A model generated the notes under the pieces. The model searched no databases. It saw nothing but the letters and a program-made list of their open reading frames with translations, and was not told where the DNA came from. From contig JAEOTP010000069.1 in assembly GCA_016839765.1 (NCBI GenBank), positions 1 to 64,000 of the forward strand: DNA of 64,000 nucleotides, given 5' to 3'. Positions 8,716 to 16,864 of this stretch are shown here, piece after piece. This DNA is from Promethearchaeota archaeon (GTDB lineage Archaea > Asgardarchaeota > Lokiarchaeia > Sigyniarchaeales > SOKP01). Numbering within the stretch: the stretch's first letter is position 1; every line of letters begins with the position of its first letter. A program made the translations under genes and the position numbers.

Positions 8716-9555
8716 TTAATTAGTAAATATTTTATTTAACTCATCTAAAATGAGATCCGGTATTTGGTTAAGATTAACCTGATCTAAATCTTCTAACTTT
8801 AATTGTTCAACATCTTTCATTTGAGAAACTCCAGTTAATACTAATACCGTTTTAATACCTGCCAAATTGCCTGCTAAAATGTCAGTATCCAAGCGATCTC
8901 CAAAAATAGCAGTTTTTTTAGTTGGAACTTTTTTCTCCTTCAGAATGAGTTCTATACCATAAGGTTGAGGCTTTCCAAAAACTTTTATAGGTTTAATCCC
9001 GGTACATGTTTCTAGAGCTTTTACCATAACACCCGCGCCTGGTAAAACACCCCTATCTACTGGTAATGTTGCGTCCGCATTTGTAGCATAGAATTGAGCA
9101 TTGCCTTCTAAGATGCATTTTTGAGCTAATGCTAAATTTTTGTATTTAAAATCACGATCTAATCCTACGACTACAAAATCAACCTTCTTATACTCTGATT
9201 CCACCGTTATAATTTCATGCCCACAAGCTTTTAGTTCTTCCCTTAAGCCAATTTCACCTATTACAAAGATTTTCGCTCTTTTTTTAAGCTTAGAAATTTC
9301 TGCAGCTGTAATTGAAGCACTAGTATAGAAATCACCAATTTCACTTGAGATTTTGAAGTCATTTAATCTATCAACATACATCTGTCTAGTTGCTGTAGAA
9401 TTATTTGAGTTATACACAATATTTATTGTAAGTTCTTTTAATTGTTGGATAACTTTATCTACACCTGGGAGTAATTTATTCCCCCTATAAATAACTCCAT
9501 CTAAATCAAAGATTGCCAATTCAATATCTTTAAGTTCTTCGATCAATTGACGCAT
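8716..9555 (-). CDS. HAD-IIA family phosphatase (NagD-like)
   Basis: 279 aa, the usual length of HAD-IIA phosphatases. Motif I is IFDLDGVIYRGN (Asp17 and Asp19), motif II lies in VYNSNNSTATR, the conserved lysine is in VFGKPQPYGIEL, and motif III/IV is IFGDRLDTDILAG. The cap region lies between residues 80 and 180. The family includes phosphoglycolate, p-nitrophenyl and nucleotide phosphatases. The start is 7 bases after the stop of the polyprenol-kinase-like gene, so the two form an operon; a lipid- or sugar-phosphate substrate is possible but not shown. Confidence 0.88.
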   Translation of the reverse strand: MRQLIEELKDIELAIFDLDGVIYRGNKLLPGVDKVIQQLKELTINIVYNSNNSTATRQMYVDRLNDFKISSEIGDFYTSASITAAEISKLKKRAKIFVIGEIGLREELKACGHEIITVESEYKKVDFVVVGLDRDFKYKNLALAQKCILEGNAQFYATNADATLPVDRGVLPGAGVMVKALETCTGIKPIKVFGKPQPYGIELILKEKKVPTKKTAIFGDRLDTDILAGNLAGIKTVLVLTGVSQMKDVEQLKLEDLDQVNLNQIPDLILDELNKIFTN

Positions 9556-9562
9556 ATTTGAA

Positions 9563-10732
9563 TTACCATCCTACAGGTAAACCTAGTAACAAAATAAAAA
9601 GTTGAATTCCTATTGGAATGAAAATTGGGTTTAAAATATTATCAGCAGTTGCAGCAGGAAAATAATCAGTTAAAAAGAATATTACAGCTCCAATTATGGC
9701 ATATATTGGACCTACAAAAATTAAACCAATAATATATGCTACAAGAACTCCTGCAATAAAACCTTCCACAGATTTTGTATCTTTACTTCTTAAAATAATC
9801 TTATGTTTGCCGTATTTCCTCCCTATCAGGGCAGCAGCCGCATCCGATAAACATGCAATGAGTATACCCGCGAAAAAAGCTCTAATATGCATAATTCCTG
9901 CCATATAAAGCATGTAAGAAAACACAAATCCAGTCATGATATAAATTTGTGGACCCAAGGCATTTTTTTCTTTATTTCTCAGAATGGAACGGCTAATAAA
10001 GTTTAAAAGTGAATATTCAGGACCCTTGAGGATTCGGAATAAATCAGATATGAGAGCAAACATTAATGCTCCTAATAAGCCCATCATAGTAAGATCGATA
10101 ACTGCCTGAAATTCCCCTATTCTATAAGGAAAAAGAGAGACATCACCCCATATAAGTTCGTATGCGGGTTCAACTTGATTAATTAACAATATTACTCCAT
10201 CGCTAATTAGTAGTGTTAAAGGGGCTAAAAAAAAAAATCCAAAGTAGCCTATAATGACAAGTATTCCCATTAAATGAAAACTTTTTCGTACCAATTCCAT
10301 TTTAAATGGAATTTCTTGTTTATAGGGATCTTCTATCATCATTTTTTCAACATATCTTCTCAAACTGGATTTTCTTTCTGATACAACCGTACTACTACTT
10401 GAATCTTTAACTTGTAAATCCATTTTATTCTTTTTTAATTTAATAATCATAACAAAAACACCATTAATAAGGAGAACCATTCCTACCCACCATACCATAA
10501 ATCCATTATAGGGATATGGGAAGAATCCCATATGAGAAGAATCTCTAAAAAAAAGATTATATAATCCAAAAATAATCAAACAAGATCCAGTAACAATTGT
10601 AGAAATTGCACCATATCGATTTTTTGCTCTATGACCTCCATATCCAATAAAAAACGTTAAAAAAGCAAAAATAAAGAGAATCAGGGATAATCCAATAGTG
10701 TATGCAATACTAACAAGGGTCCAAAAATCCAT
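9563..10732 (-). CDS. Dolichol/phytol kinase-like membrane protein (CTP-dependent kinase superfamily)
   Basis: About 390 aa with roughly ten hydrophobic segments. The C-terminal 230 residues show the hallmarks of the SEC59/VTE5/DGK1 superfamily: ELVRKSFHLMG, then CLSDAAAALIGRKYGKHK, KSVEGFIAGV and the late ATADNILNP motif. These enzymes phosphorylate polyprenols, phytol or diacylglycerol with CTP. The N-terminal 150 residues form an extra membrane domain plus a polar linker. I chose ATG 10732 over TTG 10741. It is co-transcribed with the downstream HAD phosphatase, a kinase-phosphatase pair. Confidence 0.75.
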   Translation of the reverse strand: MDFWTLVSIAYTIGLSLILFIFAFLTFFIGYGGHRAKNRYGAISTIVTGSCLIIFGLYNLFFRDSSHMGFFPYPYNGFMVWWVGMVLLINGVFVMIIKLKKNKMDLQVKDSSSSTVVSERKSSLRRYVEKMMIEDPYKQEIPFKMELVRKSFHLMGILVIIGYFGFFFLAPLTLLISDGVILLINQVEPAYELIWGDVSLFPYRIGEFQAVIDLTMMGLLGALMFALISDLFRILKGPEYSLLNFISRSILRNKEKNALGPQIYIMTGFVFSYMLYMAGIMHIRAFFAGILIACLSDAAAALIGRKYGKHKIILRSKDTKSVEGFIAGVLVAYIIGLIFVGPIYAIIGAVIFFLTDYFPAATADNILNPIFIPIGIQLFILLLGLPVGW

Positions 10733-10827
10733 AGTTACCAATTAAATAACTTATTATTAGCATCAATCTAATTATTTTTATAATTAATAATCAAATAATT
10801 ATTCTTTGGTTTCTAAAGATCCTTGTA

Positions 10828-11889
10828 ATGAACCTATTAGAAACAGATTTCGTTAAAACTTTAAAAAAAGAAAAAACAAAATCAGTTCCAATATACTGTC
10901 CAGGATACCCTGAATTGGATTTCTTAAAAATTTACCAAGATCTCTATAATATCGAAATTGATCCTACAAAATTTATTTTGATTGAGAAGAATTATGATAT
11001 AATTAAAAAAATGGGCTTTGATGCTATCTCTTTATGGGATTTCAGACGAGGAAAAGGAGGTTATCAAATAAATAAGCAGGTTAGGGTAGATGGTTGGGGA
11101 AGATTATATAAAAATGACTGGTATCTTTGGGATGGTGTTTTCAAAGATGAAAAAACAGTCGATAATTGGGAGCACCTACAACTTCCATCTAAGGAAAGCT
11201 TAAGGCTATTAGAAAAATTTTTACCTAAATTAAGAGATAAATTAACTATTGTTTTATCCTTGCCTGGATTATTTGAAAAAACATGGCAATCAATGGGGCT
11301 TATTTATTTCTCAAAATGTTTAAAAAAAAATAACTTATCTTTTATTCAAAAGGTGGTAGACTTTTTCTCAGATTATATAAAGAGCTTAGTTTCAACTCTA
11401 GAAAATATTGGAGTGGATTTATTTCTTGTTGCTGACGACTGTGGCTATAAAAATAATGAATTCATCCCAAAAGCGATGTGGAAAAAACTATTTTTTGAAA
11501 AGTATTATAATATCGTTAATTCTATACACAACCATGATAAATTAGTTATATTACACTCTGATGGTTATATCTCTAATTTATTTGATATATTTATTAAAAT
11601 TGGATTTGATGGAATTCAAAGTTTGGAACCTTCTGCAGGAGTGAATATTTTTTCTCTTTTTGAGAAATTTATGAATAGAATTTGTTTTATTGGCAATCTA
11701 GATATTTCATTTTTAGCCTATGGGACTCCTATTCAAATTAAAAATTATGTTATTAAGTTATTATCAAAAGCAAAAGAAACTACAACACCTCTTATTGTCA
11801 GCCCTACTCATCAAATAAATGCAATTGCCAAACCTGAAAATATTAGAATTATGATTGAAACCGTAAAAAATTACAATTTCTTGGTTTAA
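10828..11889 (+). CDS. Uroporphyrinogen decarboxylase (UroD)-family protein
   Basis: A TIM-barrel protein of 353 aa. Family features are KILRS-like barrel strands, a VADDCGYKNN loop, the helix FIPKAMWKKLFFEKYY, the LHSDGYISN motif (in the position of HSCG/HSDG), and GFDGIQSLEPSAG. Divergent UroD proteins of archaea are often corrinoid-linked methyltransferases rather than heme enzymes. No heme-pathway genes are nearby, so that role is more likely, by inference. Start ATG 10828. Confidence 0.75.
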   Translation: MNLLETDFVKTLKKEKTKSVPIYCPGYPELDFLKIYQDLYNIEIDPTKFILIEKNYDIIKKMGFDAISLWDFRRGKGGYQINKQVRVDGWGRLYKNDWYLWDGVFKDEKTVDNWEHLQLPSKESLRLLEKFLPKLRDKLTIVLSLPGLFEKTWQSMGLIYFSKCLKKNNLSFIQKVVDFFSDYIKSLVSTLENIGVDLFLVADDCGYKNNEFIPKAMWKKLFFEKYYNIVNSIHNHDKLVILHSDGYISNLFDIFIKIGFDGIQSLEPSAGVNIFSLFEKFMNRICFIGNLDISFLAYGTPIQIKNYVIKLLSKAKETTTPLIVSPTHQINAIAKPENIRIMIETVKNYNFLV

Positions 11890-12117
11890 AATTTATAGTT
11901 GACTTTAAAACCAACTTTATTAAGAAAAAGTACTTTTATCCAGATATTATACAAGTTAATAAACTAATAATAAAGAACATTTTTATATATAAAACGAATA
12001 ACAAAAAATAAATACCACAATCTACTTTAAATATAAATATGGTTTAAGATAATTATTATCTAATAAAATATCAACTTCTTTTAATATTAACCAAAAGTGA
12101 AGGAGAAATTGAGCCAA

Positions 12118-12489
12118 ATGGATGCTAGTACCCCCGAAACACTTGATGACCTATTAAAAAAGCTCCTTGCAGCTATTCCGGAAGTGAAAGCTGCAGCAAT
12201 AGTCTCTGCTGAAGGACTTCCAATTGCTTCAGCTCTTCCGCGTGATGTTGATGAAACAAGAATCGCCGCAATGACCGCCGCTTTACTCTCCTTATCTGAA
12301 AGGGCTATTATAGAGATGAATAAAGGAGATTTTGACCAGTTATATATAAAAGGGAGCGACGGATACCTCCTAATCCTACAAGCAGGTCCCAATGCTGTGT
12401 TAACAGTCTCCGCTGATAAAGACGTACGACTTGGGTTAATCTTACTAGATTGTAGAAGAACGTGTGAAAAAATAGCTCAATTAATTTAA
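12118..12489 (+). CDS. Roadblock/LC7-domain protein (MglB-like)
   Basis: About 123 aa with a complete Roadblock/LC7 domain: helix TLDDLLKKLLAAIP, the strand pair AAAIVSAEGLPIASALP, a long helix (ETRIAAMTAALLSLSERAI), then GDFDQLYIKGSDGYLLIL and AVLTVSADKDVRLGLILLD. Proteins of this type regulate Ras-like GTPases such as MglA. Starts at GTG 12097, TTG 12109 or ATG 12118 are possible; AGGAG at 12101-12105 fits the ATG (spacing 12) better than the TTG. Base composition is noticeably less AT-rich than its neighbours, as for highly expressed genes. Confidence 0.88.
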   Translation: MDASTPETLDDLLKKLLAAIPEVKAAAIVSAEGLPIASALPRDVDETRIAAMTAALLSLSERAIIEMNKGDFDQLYIKGSDGYLLILQAGPNAVLTVSADKDVRLGLILLDCRRTCEKIAQLI

Positions 12490-12596
12490 ATTTGAGTTTT
12501 AGTAATCTTATATTTGATTCTCTAATTGTAGGAAAACCAAAAATTATTAATTTTATGCTACATTTAAAATTTCAATTATAGTTCATCTATTTAACT

Positions 12597-12600
12597 GGTG
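12597..12600 (+). promoter_or_regulatory. Shine-Dalgarno (GGTG) placing the rpoE' start at ATT 12608
   Basis: GGTG, matching the archaeal anti-SD-complementary GGTGA core, lies 7 bases before the ATT at 12608. It helps to decide the start in the absence of a standard start codon. Confidence 0.5.
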
Positions 12601-12607
12601 TATAGTC

Positions 12608-13201
12608 ATTTTCAAACTTTTTCAAATTCAAGGGAAAATTGAGATTCCACCGTTTTTATTTGACCAACCAAAGGATGTTTCTGCCCGTATAATTCTATCT
12701 GAGGATTATGAGGGGATTATTACTAGAGATTATGGATTTATTATTGCAATAGTGGATGTTGTTGACGTGGGCCCTGGAATAATAATTCCTGGGAATGCAA
12801 ACACATTTCATGAGGTTGAATTTACAATCCTTTCTTTTAAACCGGTGATATCTGAAGTAGTGGAAGGAGAGGTAGTAGAAATTGTTGATTTTGGGTCTTT
12901 TATAAGACTAGGACCACTTGATGGATTGGTTCATGTTTCACAAATATGCGATGATTATATTTCATATGAACAAGTAGGCAATCGATTTATAGGGAAAGAA
13001 ACAGGAAAAATACTTGAAGTAAATGATATTGTGCGTGCTAAAATCATAGCAGTATCATTAGGTACTGGAAGGAGTGGAAAATTGGGTTTAACTATGAGAC
13101 AAAAATTTTTGGGAAAAGAAGATTGGATCGAACAAGATATTGAGGATGAGTATAGTGAAAAAGGAGAAGAAACAGCTAATAAAAAAGAGAATAAAAAATA
13201 A
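12608..13201 (+). CDS. rpoE1: DNA-directed RNA polymerase subunit Rpo7 (RpoE'), apparent ATT start
   Basis: Rpo7 forms the polymerase stalk with Rpo4. The frame encodes the N-terminal RNP-like domain (FKLFQIQGKIEIPP, then LSEDYEG and IIAIVDV) and a C-terminal S1/OB domain (GEVVEIVDFGSFIRLGPLDG, then HVSQI). With ATT as start, the length is 197 aa and the N-terminus reads MFKLF, as expected for the family. Between the upstream in-frame stop (12548) and codon 48 there is no ATG, GTG or TTG; the first standard start, GTG 12752, would delete most of the N-terminal domain. Followed by spt4, as in many archaea. Confidence 0.88.
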   Translation: MFKLFQIQGKIEIPPFLFDQPKDVSARIILSEDYEGIITRDYGFIIAIVDVVDVGPGIIIPGNANTFHEVEFTILSFKPVISEVVEGEVVEIVDFGSFIRLGPLDGLVHVSQICDDYISYEQVGNRFIGKETGKILEVNDIVRAKIIAVSLGTGRSGKLGLTMRQKFLGKEDWIEQDIEDEYSEKGEETANKKENKK

Positions 13202-13208
13202 AGATAAT

Positions 13209-13215
13209 GAGGTGA
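13209..13215 (+). promoter_or_regulatory. Shine-Dalgarno (GAGGTGA) for spt4
   Basis: A strong GAGGTGA sequence lies 7 bases before the ATT at 13223 and directly after the rpoE' stop. It marks the translation start of spt4 although no standard start codon follows in frame. Confidence 0.6.
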
Positions 13216-13222
13216 ATTACAA

Positions 13223-13414
13223 ATTTCAAAAGACCGAGCTTGTAAAAACTGTCATTTAATAACTAAAAATGAACAAATTTGCCCTAAATGTAAAACCCAT
13301 AGTCTAAGTGATGATTTTACGGGAGAAGTTATAATAATAAAACCTCAAGAGTCAAAATTTGCAGAATATCTGAAAATTCATTTTCCTGGAAAATATGCTT
13401 TAAGAGTCCGTTAA
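13223..13414 (+). CDS. spt4: Transcription elongation factor Spt4 (RpoE''), apparent ATT start
   Basis: A 63-aa zinc-ribbon protein. It shows RACKNCHLIT and QICPKCKTHSLSDDFTGE (four zinc cysteines) and ends in FPGKYALRVR, the characteristic Spt4 tail. Spt4 pairs with Spt5 to make the polymerase processive. The in-frame stretch after the upstream TGA (13208) holds only GGT GAA TTA CAA ATT before the Ser-Lys-Asp start, so ATT 13223 takes the place of the usual Met of MSK. Follows rpoE' by 21 bases; convergent with the dephospho-CoA kinase gene. Confidence 0.9.
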   Translation: MSKDRACKNCHLITKNEQICPKCKTHSLSDDFTGEVIIIKPQESKFAEYLKIHFPGKYALRVR

Positions 13415-13422
13415 AAAGCAAT

Positions 13423-14010
13423 CTACTCCTTTTGCATAATCGATAAAAATTTTTTTACTGTGTTTTGAATTCTCCTATTTACATCAACCATAACAATACC
13501 TTCTGGAATGGGATTTTTAGAATCGGTTATGGGAGGTTGCCCGTAAAACACTAAGCTTTTTAAATTTTGAATAAGAGGTAAAGTTATAACAAGAGGAAGT
13601 ACCAATAGATCTTCTTCCCCTTCGATTATTTTTAATAAAATTCTTTTATTTGATATTATCATTTGGTTTAATAGATTAAAACTTTCTTTACGTATTGTAC
13701 CTTTTGGATTCTTAAATTCAATTATTTCCTCAAAATATTCTTCATATCGTATTTTAATTTGACTTCTCTGAGTTTTTTCATCAACAATACATAGCTTAAT
13801 AAATTCTCTTAAAAATTGATTTATGAGAAAATCATTAGTGACAATATCCCCAACAAGATATACATTAATTTTAAACCCAGAATTTAAGAATTCTTTTATT
13901 AAACTCTCCACCTTAGGAATTGTTTCCGACCTAGATCCTGCAATTAATTTTCCTAATGGCTGTGTAAATCTATGCCTCCCTTTTTCGGGGATTTTAAGAT
14001 TTTCATGCAT
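13423..14010 (-). CDS. GTP-dependent dephospho-CoA kinase (DUF359)
   Basis: The 195-aa protein matches the archaeal family that performs the last step of CoA synthesis with GTP. Visible landmarks are QPLGKLIAGS, VYLVGDIVTNDFL, LCIVDEKTQRS, NPKGTIRKE, IIEGEEDLLVLPLV and SLVFYGQPP followed by EGIVMVDV. Between the YGQP and EGIV elements there is a short insertion of about ten residues. In many archaea this gene sits between spt4 and rps24e, as here, but it is inverted in this window. Start ATG 14010. Confidence 0.88.
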   Translation of the reverse strand: MHENLKIPEKGRHRFTQPLGKLIAGSRSETIPKVESLIKEFLNSGFKINVYLVGDIVTNDFLINQFLREFIKLCIVDEKTQRSQIKIRYEEYFEEIIEFKNPKGTIRKESFNLLNQMIISNKRILLKIIEGEEDLLVLPLVITLPLIQNLKSLVFYGQPPITDSKNPIPEGIVMVDVNRRIQNTVKKFLSIMQKE

Positions 14011-14300
14011 TTCCTTATCTTAAATTTTATTTTTTAAATTAATAGTTAGTACTAATAAAATTAACCATAAGAATATACTGCTTATGAAAGTAATAGAAAA
14101 AACGCCTACTTAAACATTTTTCAGCCAGAAAAAGTATCCATAATAAAATCTTTATTTTCCAGTTAAAGACCCTAATTTGTGCTATAGTCTATTCAAAAAA
14201 ACCAAAATTTTAATTCTTATAGTGCTTTGATCTTAAATAACTTAGAATAATCTTTAAATTAACTGATTGATTCAGAATTATACTACTTAAAAGGTTCATT

Positions 14301-14654
14301 ATGCCGCTAAATATTGAAATTTTAGAAGAGAAGAAAAATCCGCTGATAAACAGGATTGAATTAAGATTTAAAATCGATCATTTTGCTGAAGGAACTCCGA
14401 ATAGATTAGAAATAAAAAAGAAAATTGCTAAGATGAGCAAAGCAAATGAAAAATTAACCATAATCAGTGATATTAAGACACATTTTGGTTCCGCTCATGA
14501 TGTAGGTACTGCTCATATATATGAAAACGCAAATGCATTGCAATATTTTGAACCCTTTCATATCCAAGCAAGGAATCTAGAAAAAGAAAAAAGAACGGAA
14601 ATCTATAAATTGAAAAAGAGGAAAGAACCTTATAAACATCTATTTGATTATTAA
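14301..14654 (+). CDS. rps24e: 30S ribosomal protein S24e
   Basis: 117 aa, normal length. It begins MPLNIEILEEKKNPLINR and contains VSDI-like IISDIKTHFGSAHDVGTAHIY, typical of S24e, followed by the basic tail RNLEKEKR and KKRKEPYK. A component of the small ribosomal subunit. It precedes rps27ae by 30 bases and kae1, the usual archaeal order. The 290-base gap before it holds no gene that I can see. Confidence 0.95.
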   Translation: MPLNIEILEEKKNPLINRIELRFKIDHFAEGTPNRLEIKKKIAKMSKANEKLTIISDIKTHFGSAHDVGTAHIYENANALQYFEPFHIQARNLEKEKRTEIYKLKKRKEPYKHLFDY

Positions 14655-14684
14655 TAAGTAATTAACTTTGAAATTGAAGGAAAT

Positions 14685-14934
14685 ATGACGAATGTATCAA
14701 ATTTATATAAAATTGAAGGAAATAAATTAGTTAGAACCCATAGAACATGTCCTAAGTGTGGACCTGCCTATTTTCTCGCAGACCACTATGATAGATGGTG
14801 AGATTAAACTCATTATCCATAAAAGATCGTCTTGTGGGAAATGTGGCTACACAATATTTAAAAGAAAGGGAACTAAAGGAGCAAAAAGAGTAGCAACGAA
14901 AAGAACTCCTAGAAGACGTATGAAATCAAAGTAA
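14685..14934 (+). CDS. rps27ae: 30S ribosomal protein S27ae, split over two reading frames
   Basis: The first frame (ATG 14685, stop TGA at 14799) gives 38 residues with [19 protein letters not shown], the first CxxC of S27ae. The second half lies in the +1 frame: [15 protein letters not shown] and a basic tail ending in RRRMKSK, stop TAA at 14932. The second frame is open from an ATG at 14788, which overlaps the end of the first; it would add [13 protein letters not shown] before the second CxxC. S27ae needs both CxxC pairs to hold one zinc. So this is a frameshift error in the sequence, programmed frameshifting, or a truly split gene. It sits in its normal place between rps24e and kae1. Confidence 0.8.
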
Positions 14935-14998
14935 TCTCTTAGAGCTTAGTCTATTTTTTTTCTTAAATTCTCGCTAATAAACAAAATTGGCGAATATA

Positions 14999-16009
14999 AT
15001 GAAATCTAATAAAATAGCCCTTGGTATAGAATCAACTGCGCATACATGGGGTGTTGGGCTTGTCGATTTTACAGGGAAGGTTTTAAGTTTAGTAAATGAT
15101 GTATTTGTACCTGAAAAAGGAGGGCTTCATCCTGCTTTGGTTAGGGAGCAACATTTGAATAATTTCACAAGAGTTATTAATGAGGCTCTTACTCAAGCTA
15201 AATGTTCAATTAAAGATATTAATTTGTTAGCTTTCAGTCAAAGTCCTGGTTTAGGGCCTGTATTGAAAATAGGAGCACTTGTAGCACGTATGCTGGGTCA
15301 ACTTTTAAAAATCCCTATAATTGGAGTAAACCATTGTATTGCCCATATAGAAATAGGAAGATTAATGTGTAATATTGATGATCCCCTCTCTCTCTATGTG
15401 TCTGGTGGTAATACTATTGTGAGTGCCTATGAATCTGGAAGATATCAAATTTTTGGAGAGACATTAGACATTCCTATAGGTAATTTACTTGATTCATTTG
15501 CTAGAGAAGCAGAAATTCCTCATCCTGGGGGTCCCAAAATAGAAAATTTGGCTAAAAAATCAAAAAAATATCTCACTTTACCTTATGTGGTTAAAGGAAT
15601 GGATCTATCGTTTTCAGGACTTTTTACAGCAGCTAAAAGATTATTAGAATCTGAAAAATATGAAAAAGAATATAATTTATGTGATATTGCTTTTTCTCTT
15701 CAAGAGACTGCATTTGCAATGCTTACTGAAGTCACAGAAAGAGCCCTTGCTCACACAGAAAAGACTGAAGTTTTACTAACAGGGGGAGTAGCGGCAAATA
15801 AAAGATTACAACAAATGATTAATTCAATTAGCGATGAGCATAATGCAAAGTTCGAAGTTGTACCCCTAAAATATGCAGGGGATAATGGTGCAATGATTGC
15901 TTGGACAGGGATATTAAGGTATAAGAGTAAAGGAGAATTTAACCTTACAGAAACAATTATAAATCCAAAAGAAAGGATGGATAATATTTCTATTCCGTGG
16001 AGAAGCTAG
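14999..16009 (+). CDS. kae1: tRNA N6-threonylcarbamoyladenosine synthase Kae1 (KEOPS)
   Basis: Kae1 transfers the threonylcarbamoyl group to A37 of ANN-decoding tRNAs within KEOPS. About 336 aa with GIESTAHTWGVGLVD at the start, the iron-binding HCIAHIEIG (about residue 110), YVSGGNT, GETLDIPIGNLLDS, HPGGPKIE, MDLSFSGL, LLTGGVAANKRL and YAGDNGAMIAW. I chose ATG 14999 over an in-frame TTG at 14987; neither has a clear ribosome binding site. Bud32 follows as a separate, slightly overlapping or adjacent gene; in some archaea the two are fused. Confidence 0.95.
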   Translation: MKSNKIALGIESTAHTWGVGLVDFTGKVLSLVNDVFVPEKGGLHPALVREQHLNNFTRVINEALTQAKCSIKDINLLAFSQSPGLGPVLKIGALVARMLGQLLKIPIIGVNHCIAHIEIGRLMCNIDDPLSLYVSGGNTIVSAYESGRYQIFGETLDIPIGNLLDSFAREAEIPHPGGPKIENLAKKSKKYLTLPYVVKGMDLSFSGLFTAAKRLLESEKYEKEYNLCDIAFSLQETAFAMLTEVTERALAHTEKTEVLLTGGVAANKRLQQMINSISDEHNAKFEVVPLKYAGDNGAMIAWTGILRYKSKGEFNLTETIINPKERMDNISIPWRS

Positions 16010-16023
16010 GTGATAAATTAGGA

Positions 16024-16698
16024 ATGACTAGAAATATCACTAAAGAGAAATTGCTTCATAAAGGTGCAGAAGCAAGTTTATTTTATGGTCACTGGTTTGG
16101 TAAAGAAGTTATCTTCAAACATAGGATTATTAAGGATTATAGAATTGAACAACTTGATAGAAAAATTCGAACAGTAAGAACATTAAATGAAGCTCGAGCC
16201 CTTATAAAGGTAAAAGAATATAGAATTAACACACCACAAGTATATGAGATTGATACAGAAAGCTCCACAATAATTATGAAATATATCTCTGGTTCTAAGC
16301 TAAAAAATTTAATTAAAACTCTAAATATCTCTAAAAAAAAAGAGATTTTCACTAATCTGGGTCGAATTATCGCAATTTTACATATTAATGGACATATTCA
16401 TGGCGATATTACCACCAGTAATATAATATTAACATCAAGCGAAGATATTTTCCTTATTGATTTTGGACTTCATGATTATTCGGATTCTATCGAAGATAAA
16501 AGTGTTGATATCCATCTTTTAAAAAGAGTATTAATTTCTTCGCATGGAGATGATTTTAAGTTATGTTTTAATGCTTTTCTTGAGGGTTATAAATCAGAGT
16601 ATAGAGAAAGAGGAAATAATGCTTATAATGATATTATTAAAAATATCTCTATTATAGAAACTAGAGGGCGATATGTAAAAAAAGAAAATCGATTATGA
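16024..16698 (+). CDS. bud32: KEOPS kinase/ATPase Bud32
   Basis: About 224 aa, a minimal protein-kinase fold. LLHKGAEASLFYG forms the glycine-poor nucleotide loop, VIFKHR carries the catalytic Lys, HGDITTSNII is the catalytic loop and LIDFGLHDY the DFG motif. The C-terminal RGRYVKKE tail is typical of Bud32. It activates Kae1 through ATP hydrolysis. An upstream in-frame GTG at 15997 exists, but the ATG at 16024 follows AGGTGAT at 16008-16014 with spacing 9, so I prefer it. The ribosome binding site overlaps the kae1 stop. Confidence 0.93.
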   Translation: MTRNITKEKLLHKGAEASLFYGHWFGKEVIFKHRIIKDYRIEQLDRKIRTVRTLNEARALIKVKEYRINTPQVYEIDTESSTIIMKYISGSKLKNLIKTLNISKKKEIFTNLGRIIAILHINGHIHGDITTSNIILTSSEDIFLIDFGLHDYSDSIEDKSVDIHLLKRVLISSHGDDFKLCFNAFLEGYKSEYRERGNNAYNDIIKNISIIETRGRYVKKENRL

Positions 16699-16794
16699 TA
16701 GTAAAACATTTTCAATTTAAATATATAAATACCCTAATAATCGTTCATATTCTAATTAAATTTATCGAAACAATTTAGTAATGATATAGAATGC

Positions 16795-16803
16795 TTTAAA
16801 TAC
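16795..16803 (+). promoter_or_regulatory. Possible TATA box for the ribbon-helix-helix gene
   Basis: TTTAAATAC lies about 170 bases before the TTG at 16966. If used, it would give a leader of about 140 bases that contains the inverted repeat at 16865-16935. Pattern only. Confidence 0.3.
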
Positions 16804-16864
16804 TTTATATAGGGAGAGATAATTTTATAAACAAGTTTTACTTATAATTTATTATCAAAAAGTT

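Noticed and set aside
12752..13201. rpoE' starting at GTG 12752
   Set aside because: This would cut the first 48 residues, although the upstream frame translates into well-conserved Rpo7 sequence back to 12608.
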